Assembly: GCA_000442125.1 (NCBI GenBank)
Contig: KE546972.1
Coordinates: forward strand, 124,001-188,000
DNA from: Opeltia flavorubescens
Lineage: Eukaryota; Ascomycota; Lecanoromycetes; Teloschistales; Teloschistaceae
DNA: 64,000 nucleotides
Reading direction: 5' to 3'
The translations under genes were made by a program, and so were the position numbers. Below the pieces are notes generated by a model, which did no database searches, was not told the DNA's origin, and saw only the letters and a list, made by a program, of their open reading frames with translations. This document shows, one piece after another, positions 12,005-21,930 of this stretch; within the stretch, counting starts at the first letter, position 1; each line of letters opens with the position of its first letter.

Positions 12005-13680
12005 TTATCGAATATGCAATAAGCGTCTCTCCACATCTTGACAAGCTCCCACCTTAGTCCCGAGCCCCACAGCTGACCGATACTTGCCTTGAACATCCGA
12101 TGCACGTATTCGCACCTCCGTTCCCATGGCCCTGTATCTCTCGATCCCGGAACCTGCGCTCCAGAACAACGATGCGGTATCGCAGATGCTTGTCCAGGCA
12201 CGTGAACCAATCAGATGAGTGGAATCATCCTGTGAGAAACGCTTGTTACCAGATCCGGCAGCTAAGATCAACCAACAAAGAAGCGAGTCCCAAGTGGTAC
12301 AAAATATTCGATGGCGGAGTACATAAGTGACATGACCCAGCGCAGATGCCGCGTGAGAAACAATACCACGAGCGCCAACACATGTGAATTGCTGAAGGCG
12401 TGATAAGCCAGCCCGGAAATTTGGACGGTAAAACGGATTTGAGTTGCAGGTTGCCCGTCAGTTGTCGGGTCAGGCCAGACAGATGTACCGGCCAAGATCT
12501 CATCCGCTATTTCACGCTGGTGAAGTTTCAGGGCTGGGATAGAGCTATTATCTGTAGTTCGTGACTTTGCGGAGCCTTCGGTCGTGCCCAGGGCACCTAT
12601 GCGAGACATACCATCTGCGAATAGGGCCGTTACGACAGGTTCAATGATGCTGGGTAAGTAGTAAATGTTTTCAAAATAGGTAGCCTTAGGGAGACTCAGA
12701 GATTTCGAGCCCCTCCTCGGAGTTGGTGATATTCTGATGACCCAGCGCTTTAAGTATTGCAGGCACATTCGTGGAATTAGGTAAGATCATTGCTTCCAGG
12801 AGCACAGAAAGACCGGTTGTAGAGCTGTCCTTGGAGCTTGCGGAAGGCGTCGAAGTGCCGAGCCAATTTATGTCCATCTGGACGTGTCGCCATGAAATAT
12901 CGTCGGCTTCGTTTGATCCGCTGTTGGCTGGACTTTAGCGGAAGATGTTCCCGATTGCTGCGTCTGCTGGTTTGAGGCTGAAAAGATGAGCGTTCTGTAG
13001 TGGTACTCCTGGCACATAATCTTCGGGGTTGCCATCATATTTTCCCTTGGCCCATCTGGCATCCACGGAGCAGGTTAATACGTCTCCGTTGCCATTTCCG
13101 GCATCAGTGGGTATCCCTATACCTGAAATGCGCTAGGCATATCGTACGTCATGGAGCCCTTGCTAAATATGGCGCTTTCTGGGACCTCTCTCTACTGTGT
13201 TATAATCCGGGAGGAGTTACTGTACATGCCTGAGAACAGAAAATCTAGATCGTAACTCGAATCAGATGTTGATAGGTATGAGTATCCCATTTGGTCAACC
13301 TTTCACGGATTTAGAACAAGCTGGGCGAGGGTTAAAAAGACTAACCTTTAAGATGCCGGAGCTGTCAGACGTGTTGTAGGTGAAGGGACTGTACACGTTG
13401 TACTTCGTGCGTACCGCTGATAGCCGACCAAGGACTTACTGTCGGGCCCAACCTCGCTCTCGAAATCGCTAATTATGGTGATGACTCGACAAAGCGCTGA
13501 CCCATAAGCTACCAACGTCCCTCAAAAGAACGCCGAGGGCTAGATTAGGGCCGAAAACCGAGCTTGGTATAGCCGAAGCGTTTGGCCCACCTGGTATATG
13601 CAGGCTAAGGGAGTGATCACGAGTCAAGAGACCGTCTTGGTAGGTGTAAGATTGTGAAATCTGGAAATTAGCTTGCTTGA
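12005..13680 (-). pseudogene. Decayed fungal multi-pass membrane-protein gene (unknown function)
   Basis: Protein-like pieces follow in order on the minus strand but in changing frames with stops between: YTYQDGLLTRDHSLSLHIPG, FGPNLALGVLLRD, VYSPFTYNTSDSSGILK, LDFLFSGMYSNSSRI, LTCSVDARWAKGKYDG, ATYFENIYYLPSIIEPVV, IRFTVQISGLAYHAFSNS, then TWDSLLCWLILAAGS and GTEVRIRA. The last pieces match a widespread family of uncharacterised ascomycete membrane proteins, whose C-terminus usually reads like WDSxxDLLxLAxNS followed by a short KVRIRA-type motif. Some breaks could be introns, but not all. The gene looks dead, next to the P450 relic. A C-to-T/G-to-A mutation process such as RIP could explain both; this needs a count. 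Confidence 0.6.
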
Positions 13681-13961
13681 AAAACTCTGTCAGGGCTAAG
13701 ATGCCTCCCTAAGTACAAAGTTTCGTGTCCGAGGAAACCACCGAGATAACTGATCGTTGTTTCAAATACATTCAATTCATACAGCTTCGCTATTGGAAAG
13801 TCAATCGTATCAACAGCTCTGACCGCCTCTTCAAAGTCTTCTTTCAAACCATCATCCATAAGGTATCCAAGGAATCGACTAGCGTAGCTCACATTGCACC
13901 AGGAGGGTCCTCTGTGCGCATCAGTCAGCCTCGACGGCCAGAGAGCTTCATCATCGCCCAA
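13668..13961 (-). CDS. Unrecognised 97-codon ORF, possibly part of the decayed gene below
   Basis: It starts MGDDEALWPSRLTD, contains FLGYLMDDGLKEDFEEAVRAV and FETTISYLGGFLGHETLYLG, and ends at 13668, overlapping the start of the decayed membrane-protein region. The composition looks protein-like, but I recognise no family. It could be an exon of a lost gene. Confidence 0.25.
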   Translation of the reverse strand: MGDDEALWPSRLTDAHRGPSWCNVSYASRFLGYLMDDGLKEDFEEAVRAVDTIDFPIAKLYELNVFETTISYLGGFLGHETLYLGRHLSPDRVFQAS

Positions 13962-13964
13962 TGA

Positions 13965-14547
13965 AGAAATCGCTCAGAAGTGGGTATTACCTATGGAAGG
14001 TACGGATACCTTATTAGTACTGAACAGCCGTAGTACGCGCCTTAGATTCGCCCTAATAAAAGGGAGATAAGTTATCTACAAGTGCATAAATTAAAGCTTC
14101 CTAAGCATATCCCATAAACACGGACAGCTTGACGCAACATCTCCCTCGTCATACTTACATGCGAAATTCAATGACCAGGGGCTCATCGATCCACAAACCT
14201 TTCGGAGCCACATCGAGAATATTTCCTTGTGGTTATCAGAATATTTGTAAATACGATCGTTTGTATAAATCTCAGATTTGTTGCACTGATATTTGCGCTT
14301 CAGTCACCCCTTTCCGCGATCATTTGGGTGATTGAATGGACTGGCGATTCTCTATTCTTCGGTGACAAGACTGAATTCTGTTAGATTTTCGCCAGATATT
14401 TGCATGTCAAGAGGCATGATTTATGTCATGTATGAATGAGTCATGGTGGTCTGAATTCTGACATGTCTAGAGCTCTCTAATGGGATTAGGTATATTGAAG
14501 TAGCTGTTCGATCCTACCTACGGTACCTGGATTGCATATATCAAGCT
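13965..14547. other. Intergenic
   Basis: No coding sequence recognised. Confidence 0.4.
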
Positions 14548-17140
14548 TCATTCAATGAGCCTATCTCCAACGAGATTCCTCCTCTTAGTAACAGTGCCAT
14601 CATTATGGGGAATCAATTCCTCCGTATCGACAGCGCTACTATCACCATGCCCAAATCGTTTGATATTCTTCAAGCGCTTTAATTCTTCCATAAATACCTC
14701 TTCATAATCGAATCCACAAATTTCCAAGGCATGTATCCATTCTTTTCCCCACCCCATCTTAGCCGCAATCATTGTCGGAGAACAGCCTTCAGAGGTCACA
14801 GCAAACACATCTGCGCCCCCATAAAGAATAAGTATGGCTGCCAGATCGACCACGTCTCTAGAAGACTCGGCAGACCATTTTCTCAAGCTGAAGAGGAGGT
14901 GCAATGCCGGAACACCATATCTAGGTTCTCTGAACGAGGCATCGGCTCCGAAAAGACATAGCATGAAGACAGCATTGGTAAGTACCAATGTGCGTTGCTT
15001 ATCACAGGGATCAGCGAGATGTGACATCACAAACATCAAAATGGTATGCCCGTCATCAGTAGTTTGCTCTGTATCTAGGCCTTGATCGCGCAAGGATTCT
15101 GCCCAACGTAGAAGTGAGACGGGAGGATTTTGCCAGATACGGATGTCGAGCCAATATTGAGCTTGATCACTACTGGTCACAGGCCAGAATCGGTCCCAGG
15201 AAGGTATCACCAAGCTTTCATTCAAATTACATCCGCTGCGGATCAAGATTCGCGTGACAAGTTCGAAACCAAACTCCCCAGACTGGTCCGTGCAATACGT
15301 TTCGAATGCTCCGATATATGCTGTTACAAGGGGACTACATCGCGAGCTAGAAGATCAAGTAAGTCATCAGATGACTATTAGTTGGGGCAGGCATTCGTAC
15401 TCTGTAGTCGCTGTAGGGTCGGCACCCTCGGCTAGAAGATACTCACACATGTCTGGAAGACCATGGTAGGAGGCGTACTGAAACATGGTCACTCATTTAC
15501 GTGGCTGTAACACAAACACCACACTTACGTGTAACAATGTATCCGATTCCTCAGTACGGTCTGTTGGAGCAGCTAACCCAATTTTGAAGAGTGTCTGGAG
15601 ACCAGCAATATCATTCTCACACACACACCTAAATACTTCGGCGCTCCGTGGAATAACCGCGAATGTTGAAAGGAATGGGCGCATTTCGTAGTAACCACGT
15701 TGATCTTGTCTGCTTTCGCACTTTAAGGAGATACCTCGAGCTATGAAGAGACCAGGCGCTGCTTGAAAGTCCATTGACACGTGGTAGGCATACCTTGCTG
15801 ACGAAGACACAGGCGATTCAAATGCTTGGACTTCGATCCGCTTCTTGGATGATTTGAAGTAAAAGGCGGAGATATGGACCATAAGAACGCCAACTCGCCA
15901 GTGGAATTTCCAGGTCCGACTCCACAATCGGCTCCACTGTTGGGAATTGCTTGGAAGACTACGGAATCTGGGTCCAATGATATTGGAAGACTCGTCGTGG
16001 GGAGAATTGAATGCATTTCGGGGAAGAGACGTGCCCTCGTAGGGCTCTGATTCCAAGATATTGACTGCAGGAACTTGGCTACCTTTTTCGTGGCCATCGT
16101 GTACTGCATGGTCCAGTTCCGAAGCGATCCGATTGAGGGTCTTGCTGATCCCTTTCAGCTGCGCTTCGTGGCTAGACTTATAAGGATCTAGGATTTGTTC
16201 GACAGGAGGCATGACAAGGCCATTGAGTTCTGCTCGTAGTACTTGTCTAAGGGTATCAAGTGATAGTCCTGCGAGGAAGGTTCTTGATTGCTGATGTCCT
16301 TCATTCACTCCTATCGCGGTAAACAGGTCATTCATACGATCCATAGCCTTGGAATGGTTTTCAGTCACAATTCTTGCTGATGTATGGATAGATTGGAGCA
16401 TAATCGCTTGATCCGAGAGTTCTCTGGACACTTCTCGAGCAGCTTCAGCCATCTGGTTCATTGTAGCCTCTACTTTCCTTAGCTGGCTGTCAGTAGACAG
16501 CTGGTTCTGTTGCAATTCGCCTCGGATGTTCGAGGTTTGTTCGTAGATCTTGAGCCCATTTCTCCTAAGATCAAATTACGTCAGATCTCGTTGTGCAACA
16601 CGATATGCTGAGGAGCGAGTTGAGTGTTTTGGGAGACGAAGGATTCACATGCAGGCTCCACGACCGCGTAAATGCAGCTTGAGCATAGTAAGAAAACCAT
16701 CAATCTACTTACTGTGCTGTCACCTGAAGGCAAGCCATGACGGTCATTTGCCGTCTGTCCAACCTGTCACTAATTTCACGTGTTTTCTTCTTATCGAATA
16801 CCCATTTGAAGCGGCGATCCAGCTTTCTTTCGCTACCTGCCGATGGTAGCGATTTTTCCAATAGCCCTAAGTCCGAGCTGATGTCCCTGAGTTCATTGCC
16901 GACAGCCGTAGGTAGTATTTGATGTTGCTCGATACACAAGTTTGATGATTCGTGCTCGAGTACGTACAAACGTAGGGTTCTAAGCAGGGACTCTTGATTT
17001 TGCACGGTCTGTCCAAGGCGCTGTATAGCTTTAGGGGCATCTTTCCAAGTATCAATGACAGCATAAATTCCTTTGCAAGCACGGATCGCGACATCCACAA
17101 AGGATACCACGGCGGCAACGGTTGTAAAGGGATCGGCCAT
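14548..17140 (-). CDS. STAND-type N-terminal domain protein with ankyrin repeats
   Basis: Four exons on the minus strand: 17140-16713, 16564-15529, 15477-15401, 15346-14548; 779 residues. Residues 1-130 (MADPFTTVAAVVSFVDVAIR...) form the helical domain that starts many fungal STAND/NLR-like and HET-related proteins. A coiled linker follows (ATMNQMAEAAREVSREL), then an aromatic beta-like block (WKFHWRVGVLMVHISAFYF). From about residue 480 ankyrin-like units appear: LLHYASYHGLPDMCEYLLAEGA, split by an intron, then GHTILMFVMSHL, FGADASFREPRYGVPALHLL and GGADVFAVTSEGCSPTMIAA. No P-loop NTPase (NACHT or NB-ARC) lies between the two ends. Such proteins are thought to act in non-self recognition or signalling; the role of this one is unknown. 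The start at 17140 gives the canonical MADPF; an in-frame upstream CTG-type start is less likely. Confidence 0.8.
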
Positions 17141-18321
17141 ATCGACTCGGATAATGCAACAAGGTTTAAAGGAAAGTGAAATCAAGAGTAGACCTAGAAG
17201 AAGCGTGGAATCGGTCTAATACTCGATTGAGGCTGTGTCTTTTCTGGCAAGGCTGAGAATGGGGATTTCATGCAGTTGACGAGGTCAACATGTTGACTTG
17301 TCAAGCTTCGGAGGATGCAAGATCCCGTACTGGTAATACCCGAGCTAAGTGAGCTTACCATGCGCTACCATACTCACGCTCATCCGCTGTACGCCCTTCG
17401 TACTGTGAATATTGTACTACTTCATTGGCTTGCAAATGCTCTATTTGACCGTCAATTCATGCACAGCCACTCTGGGGCCTTCTAGGCTTTTGCTCAATCG
17501 TGCATCTTCGTTGAGGACTTCAATGAAATAGAGGATAATCGGCAGCCTAAAGAGTTTATACTTCCAATCCATTCGCCTCAACAGTATCATCAGCAGGTGG
17601 ACTTCATTCATCCCAAGCGGCATCGGCCTCCACGCGATTTTGACATATATACCATATTTGTACCCTGTATCACGTGCCTCGACCTTTGCTTACCATCTAG
17701 GTTCATCAATTCAAATGACGTACTGAGATGAATATATTGAACCTAATGTAACTCTTTCAGCAGCCTGGGTATTCCTTCGATTCTGTTCACTGCATGACAC
17801 ATGCAAGAGACCACCGCAAACTTTTGGCGCGTCAGTTTAGCCAGGGTTTCTTAAATCAACGGCTTCAATCTCGCAACATCTACTGGCCAACAGCTTGAAT
17901 TTCAGTTGTATCGAAACAAAACACAAGCCTACATAGTTCCGACTTGGCTGAAAGGCACAGCAGATAACGTGAAAATGAAAAGAGGAATCAAAATATCGGG
18001 ATGTTGTTTCCGGTCCAGTAAGCTTGGCACACTCAAATCGCTCAGGCTTAACCCTAATTACATGTGTTTCCTAAAATCGTTTTATAGCCAGGGAAGAGAT
18101 AGCTTTGAATATCGCTGATATGGAGGATGAGATGGTAATTCCTTCAGCTATTATCGAGGCCAAAATGACCGCACTTATGTCCTCTCTTCGAAAAATAATG
18201 GCGTGAATTCAACAAACATACCCTCGCAAAAACAGGAAGCGCAAAAGTTCCTTAGAATTTCCTTTGTTGGAGGACGGGAAGTGTCAAGCATAGACGAATT
18301 CAAAAAACAAGACCAAATACC
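17141..18321. other. Intergenic, 1.2 kb
   Basis: The left edge is the probable promoter of the ankyrin gene. The rest is A/T-rich with only short chance ORFs. I see no repeat or RNA gene before the tRNA terminator. Confidence 0.5.
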
Positions 18322-18326
18322 AAAAA
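18322..18326 (-). terminator. Pol III terminator of tRNA-Phe
   Basis: Five Ts on the minus strand, two bases after the discriminator A73, are a standard RNA polymerase III stop. A second six-T run follows at 18302-18307. Confidence 0.85.
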
Positions 18327-18339
18327 TATGGGACGAACC

Positions 18340-18350
18340 GGGCTTGAACC
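18340..18350 (-). promoter_or_regulatory. Internal box B of tRNA-Phe
   Basis: GGTTCAAGCCC matches the TFIIIC box B consensus GGTTCRANYCC exactly. Confidence 0.85.
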
Positions 18351-18364
18351 GGTGACCTTTAGAT

Positions 18365-18383
18365 TGTAGATGACAGAAGTTGG
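18365..18383 (-). other. Canonical tRNA intron (19 nt) after position 37
   Basis: It lies directly after G37 and before A38. It includes CTTC, complementary to the anticodon-loop GAAG, which would form the anticodon-intron helix recognised by tRNA splicing endonuclease. Confidence 0.88.
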
Positions 18384-18395
18384 CTTCAGTCTAAC

Positions 18396-18446
18396 CTGCG
18401 ATTTGTTAGATGATGATCGAAATTGATCTGGAGCGTGGAAACATAC
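18396..18446 (-). other. Spliceosomal-like intron inside tRNA-Phe, between positions 25 and 26
   Basis: On the minus strand the 51-nt piece begins GTATGT, has CTAAC with the branch A ten nt from the end, and finishes CGCAG. All three match fungal U2-type intron signals, and the length equals that of introns in neighbouring protein genes. The boundary is ambiguous by one G, because a G follows the AG. The piece holds CGCTCCAG (18435-18428), which can pair with the D-arm sequence CTGGGAGCG with one bulged G. Confidence 0.7.
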
Positions 18447-18452
18447 GCGCTC

Positions 18453-18464
18453 CCAGCTGCGCCA
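18453..18464 (-). promoter_or_regulatory. Internal box A of tRNA-Phe
   Basis: TGGCGCAGCTGG (positions 8-19) matches the Pol III box A consensus TRGYNNARNNGG. The extra insertion lies 6 nt downstream and adds 51 nt to the A-B spacing. Confidence 0.85.
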
Positions 18465-18495
18465 TCGCCCCGATATAATTTGAATGCAGGTAGGC

Positions 18496-18507
18496 TTAAA
18501 TATATTA
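18496..18507 (-). promoter_or_regulatory. TATA-like element upstream of tRNA-Phe
   Basis: TAATATATTTAA lies 25-36 bp before the mature 5' end, where TATA-like boxes sit in several fungal tRNA genes. The placement is suggestive only. Confidence 0.4.
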
Positions 18508-18971
18508 CTTGGGTGGCCCACAGGGAATGAAAATATGGCCGTCCAGCCATTGGGTCAATCACCCGTTACAACATTCTCGCGAAAGCATCGTCATAGACAC
18601 TGAACATTCAGATAAAGTAGTAATCCTGACTATGATTGAGGCAATTCGTTCGATACACTGGTACTAAACTAAATCAACTAGAGTGTTTCTTCCATATATC
18701 GAATTTGTCTTCTGGCTATATATTTAACCCAAATGCTTGAACCATATGCAATCCATACTATAACAATCCTGAAAAGTGGAGCACCTCCAATGATTCGGCC
18801 TTTCAAGGCGTAATCGCAAGACGTCCAATCATGTGCACAATATCTCATACGTTTGCGTGTAGCTTTAGATGTAAAAAGAACACCGACCAGATTCTGGCCC
18901 TTCCAAGCTTTCGTCATATCCTTCACAGTCTCAACAGAGCTTTACATTGAAATAGTATAGTACTCATTCCG
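18508..18971. other. Intergenic
   Basis: No gene recognised between the tRNA and the 3' end of the RING-ZZ-SH3 gene. Confidence 0.5.
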
Positions 18972-21707
18972 TCAAGCTTTAACGATATTCAAAACCCTTA
19001 CATAGTTGCCCGGGAACAAGCCCGATCTTCCAGCGTAACATCCCACAAACCAATCACCATTGATATTTTCAACCTCATGGATCTCAGCGCCTTTGGGGAA
19101 TGAAAGCTCATCCTGTGCTTCATCACGGGGTAAGTAAGTCCAAAGTGCAAGCACGCGCATACCGGTACCTCCACTAGGTGGGTATTTTCGAAGGAGCAGA
19201 CCTGCGTTTGGTCCGGCATCTTGACTTTCATTGACACCTGAGACTTGCTTCGATACCGTCCGCACGTGTCGTTGCTGGCCATCCTGCCAGCTCCATTCTT
19301 GCTCCATATTTGGCTCTGCACTGTTGCCATCATTCTTAAGCCCGTGACCGCCGACCAGGTCTTTGACAATGACTCTCCTCTGCCCAGCTGGAGAGTCTTC
19401 GAACCCGACAACTATCATGCGATGTCCGCTGGGGCACCTTCTCCATCCTTTGTCGCCATTGTCGACACTAATGCGGCCGTCGCTGATGAGTTTCAGGTAC
19501 GAGTTTGTGCATATATTGAAGTCGCCATCGTTGCATTGCGGGCAATGGAACCGTGTGCTTGAAGGTGGAATAGGGTATTCACAGATGCTACATTTGGTGC
19601 TCAGGGATAGAGGCGCATACTGATCAGCGGGTGACAGGCCAATAAAGAGAGGGCTGGATAGCGAATGATGCTCCGGCACAGGAATGAAGGATGTGACTTT
19701 ACTTGAATTGAAGGATTCCGACGTAGCAGCGTTGGCCAATGATCCGTGGATAACGGGTAATAAAGGATGAGAGCAACATCTACCTTGATTAACACAACGG
19801 TTACAGAAACCCCATTCGCCCTCATTGCAGCTACCACACTTCCAGAAACATTGATTGGCGAATTCGAAGCAACTAGCGCAGAAAGCGCCAGACCGCAAGC
19901 GTGAGCTTGGGTTCTGGTTGACTATCTTCAGCCCTGTCTCAGAACGCCGCGACACGATTGCACTCGGCTCCGGGCGTTCGTATTGCTGGCCAACAAGATT
20001 GTGAGGAAGTGAGGGATCCTTCTGTTTAGACACGTTCTTGGCATCCCGCTGGTATCTTTGTAGAGCTGCGTAACCAAAACCATACCAATGAAGACATCCT
20101 CGGCTCATTCTGTAGCATTGTAAACACAGGTTGTAGTTTCCGTCGAGGCATCTGGAACAATTGTAGTGCAGATCATATTCGATGTTTTCTCTGTTACATC
20201 GATTGCAGCCGATTGATGGTTCCGTGTAATGCTCAAGGGTTGGAGCTGGGACGTGTTCTCGTGTGGAAGGCGAGTCCAGAGGTCCACGGGGCGTTGGAGG
20301 ATTGCTCCCACGTTCTGAAACCATTTGGTGATTAACGCCATTGACACTAACCGGGTCTGAAGCTCGAGATGGTAGAAGAGGTCTTTGTTGGGGTTGGGCT
20401 GCCACAGATCTCGTAGGAGTCTCAGACTCAGCTTCTCCTCTTGATCTATCTCTACGGCGTTGATCTGAATTGGTAGCCCTCCGGTTTCGATTGCTGAGTT
20501 CGGCGGGCTGAGGGCGAAGAGATGGGCTTGGGTGGGCCCCTGTCAAGTCAGTAGCCGACCGAGCAGCCTGGTGACTCGCAGAAGGTGATCTACCAGCAGA
20601 GGATCGTGGTGAGGGTGACGTCTGCCTTCTCTGCTCGCTTGATGCCCTTCGTTGCTGGCCATGGCCGGTTGGGTACGCTTCTAGAAGACGTGGTCTTGAT
20701 ACAGGTGGGCGTGATGGATGGTGCGATTGTTCTGTAGTGCCGATTGAACGATTGGAACGATTACTTGATGGTTCACGAGATCTCCTACGAGACTGGTCTT
20801 GTGGGCGCCTGGTTTGCTCATCATCCGCGGCCCCAGCTCTTGACCTATGTCCATGACGTCTTCGGTAAGCGTCAGCTATTCGTTCGCTCAATGCATCTAC
20901 CTGGGATGTATCGAGAGAATCCAGGTCAATTCCGTCGAGCCATCCTTCATCAACCAGTCGGAGTATCTCCTCTTCCATTTCCGAGGAGCCGATTTCAGAA
21001 TTGCTCATGAGTGATCTCAAACTAGATTGGTGACCTATTGATCGATGTGTACCCCCTCCAGGACTTGCTTGATGACTCGTCTCCGCATGCTGACGCCTTC
21101 TCGTCTGTCTATCATTGTCGCTGGTGTCTCGTCGGTGCCCAGCTGTTCGGTGCCTCGTACCTCGTTCGTATGATCCTGGTGCCCGGCCGTCCATATCGCG
21201 CAAACTCATCTCTCGAACCTCGGCAAGCATCCTTTCATCCTCCAAGTCTCGCTCCTGAACGACAACCTTCGGTAGAACCTGGTCTCCAGGTATGTACTTG
21301 CGCTTCAGCTCCTCCTTCTCTTCTTCGACTTTTCTTCTTTGAGGATTTGCTTGGAGGTACATATCCAGTAGGGTTGTTACCGTGGCATTGGGCCTGGTCT
21401 CCCGCACTGAAGCTCGGCATGACGGGCAAGTGTATGGGTTTGACTGGGAACTCGAAGCTTGAGTAGCTTGCCATGAAAACCATTCTTTTAGGCATGATCC
21501 GCAAAAGGTGTGCAAGCAGTCCAGAAGAGTCAGGGGTTGGTAGAGAATTTCTGTGCAGATCTGCCTTGCGGGTGCCAGGTTAGCTCGAATGCAAAATCAT
21601 ACCAGTACTAGAAACAATGACAGCAATCTGAGCAAGAGGATCTCACTTACAGAGCAGGTCAATTCCCTTTCAAGGTCCAATAACCCAGCTGCCCCCCCGG
21701 CTGCCAT
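18972..21707 (-). CDS. RING finger - triple ZZ-like zinc finger - SH3 protein (probable E3 ubiquitin ligase)
   Basis: Two exons on the minus strand, 21707-21651 and 21560-18972; 881 residues. The 19-codon first exon ends LTCS and exon 2 continues ICTEILYQPLTLLDCLHTFC, so the intron splits a C3HC4 RING (Cys18, Cys21, CLHTFCGSC, then YTCPSCRA). A coiled segment follows (VEEEKEELKRKY), then about 300 disordered residues rich in Arg, Ser and Pro. Three Cys-rich ZZ-like modules come next at about residues 468-515 (CNRCNRENIEYDLHYNC), 577-620 (CASCFEFANQCFWKCGSC) and 676-735 (CSICEYPIPPSSTRFHCPQC). Residues 818-875 form an SH3 domain (RVLALWTYLPRDEAQDELSF ... GLFPGNYV). It may be an E3 ligase that recognises partners by ZZ and SH3; the substrate is unknown. 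It shares a 223-bp divergent promoter region with the CLC gene. Confidence 0.88.
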
Positions 21708-21930
21708 AGCAGTGGAAGCTGTCTGTGCGACTTCGCATCATGTAAGCAAGCACACCGCATGATCGAGGAGTTTATTTGTGGGGTACCAGTGCCCAGATCC
21801 ATTCGAACGCCCAAAAGCCGATTCTGTGCCGACATCATCCCTGCAATCTAGCGTCGTCGTAAGGCTGAGCGTGTCTGTCTTGCTGCAGTTCCAGCAGTCG
21901 ATTTCTTGAGAACTGGCTGTACCAGAGAAT
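21708..21930. promoter_or_regulatory. 223-bp divergent promoter region, RING-ZZ-SH3 gene and CLC gene
   Basis: The two start codons point away from each other over 223 bp, so both promoters must lie here or overlap. No clear TATA box. Confidence 0.55.

Larger units (their letters stand above)
18329..18471 (-). tRNA. tRNA-Phe: tRNA-Phe (GAA) with a canonical intron and an extra 51-nt insertion
   Basis: Minus-strand exons are 18471-18447 (positions 1-25), 18395-18384 (26-37) and 18364-18329 (38-73); together 73 nt. Acceptor stem GGGGCGA pairs with TCGTCCC (one G:U). The D stem is GCGC/GCGC, the anticodon stem TTAGA/TCTAA with loop CT-GAA-G-A, the variable loop AGGTC, and the T arm ACCGG-TTCAAGC-CCGGT; A73 follows. 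The anticodon GAA reads Phe codons. A 19-nt intron after position 37 is where all eukaryotic tRNA introns sit, and its CTTC can pair with GAAG of the anticodon loop as expected. A further 51 nt separates positions 25 and 26; without it every arm is perfect. Box A, box B and the terminator are intact, so the gene looks active rather than decayed. Confidence 0.9.

Noticed and set aside
18300-18521. 73-codon minus-strand ORF over the tRNA gene
   Set aside because: It overlaps a perfect tRNA, and its apparent Met-start frame is chance.
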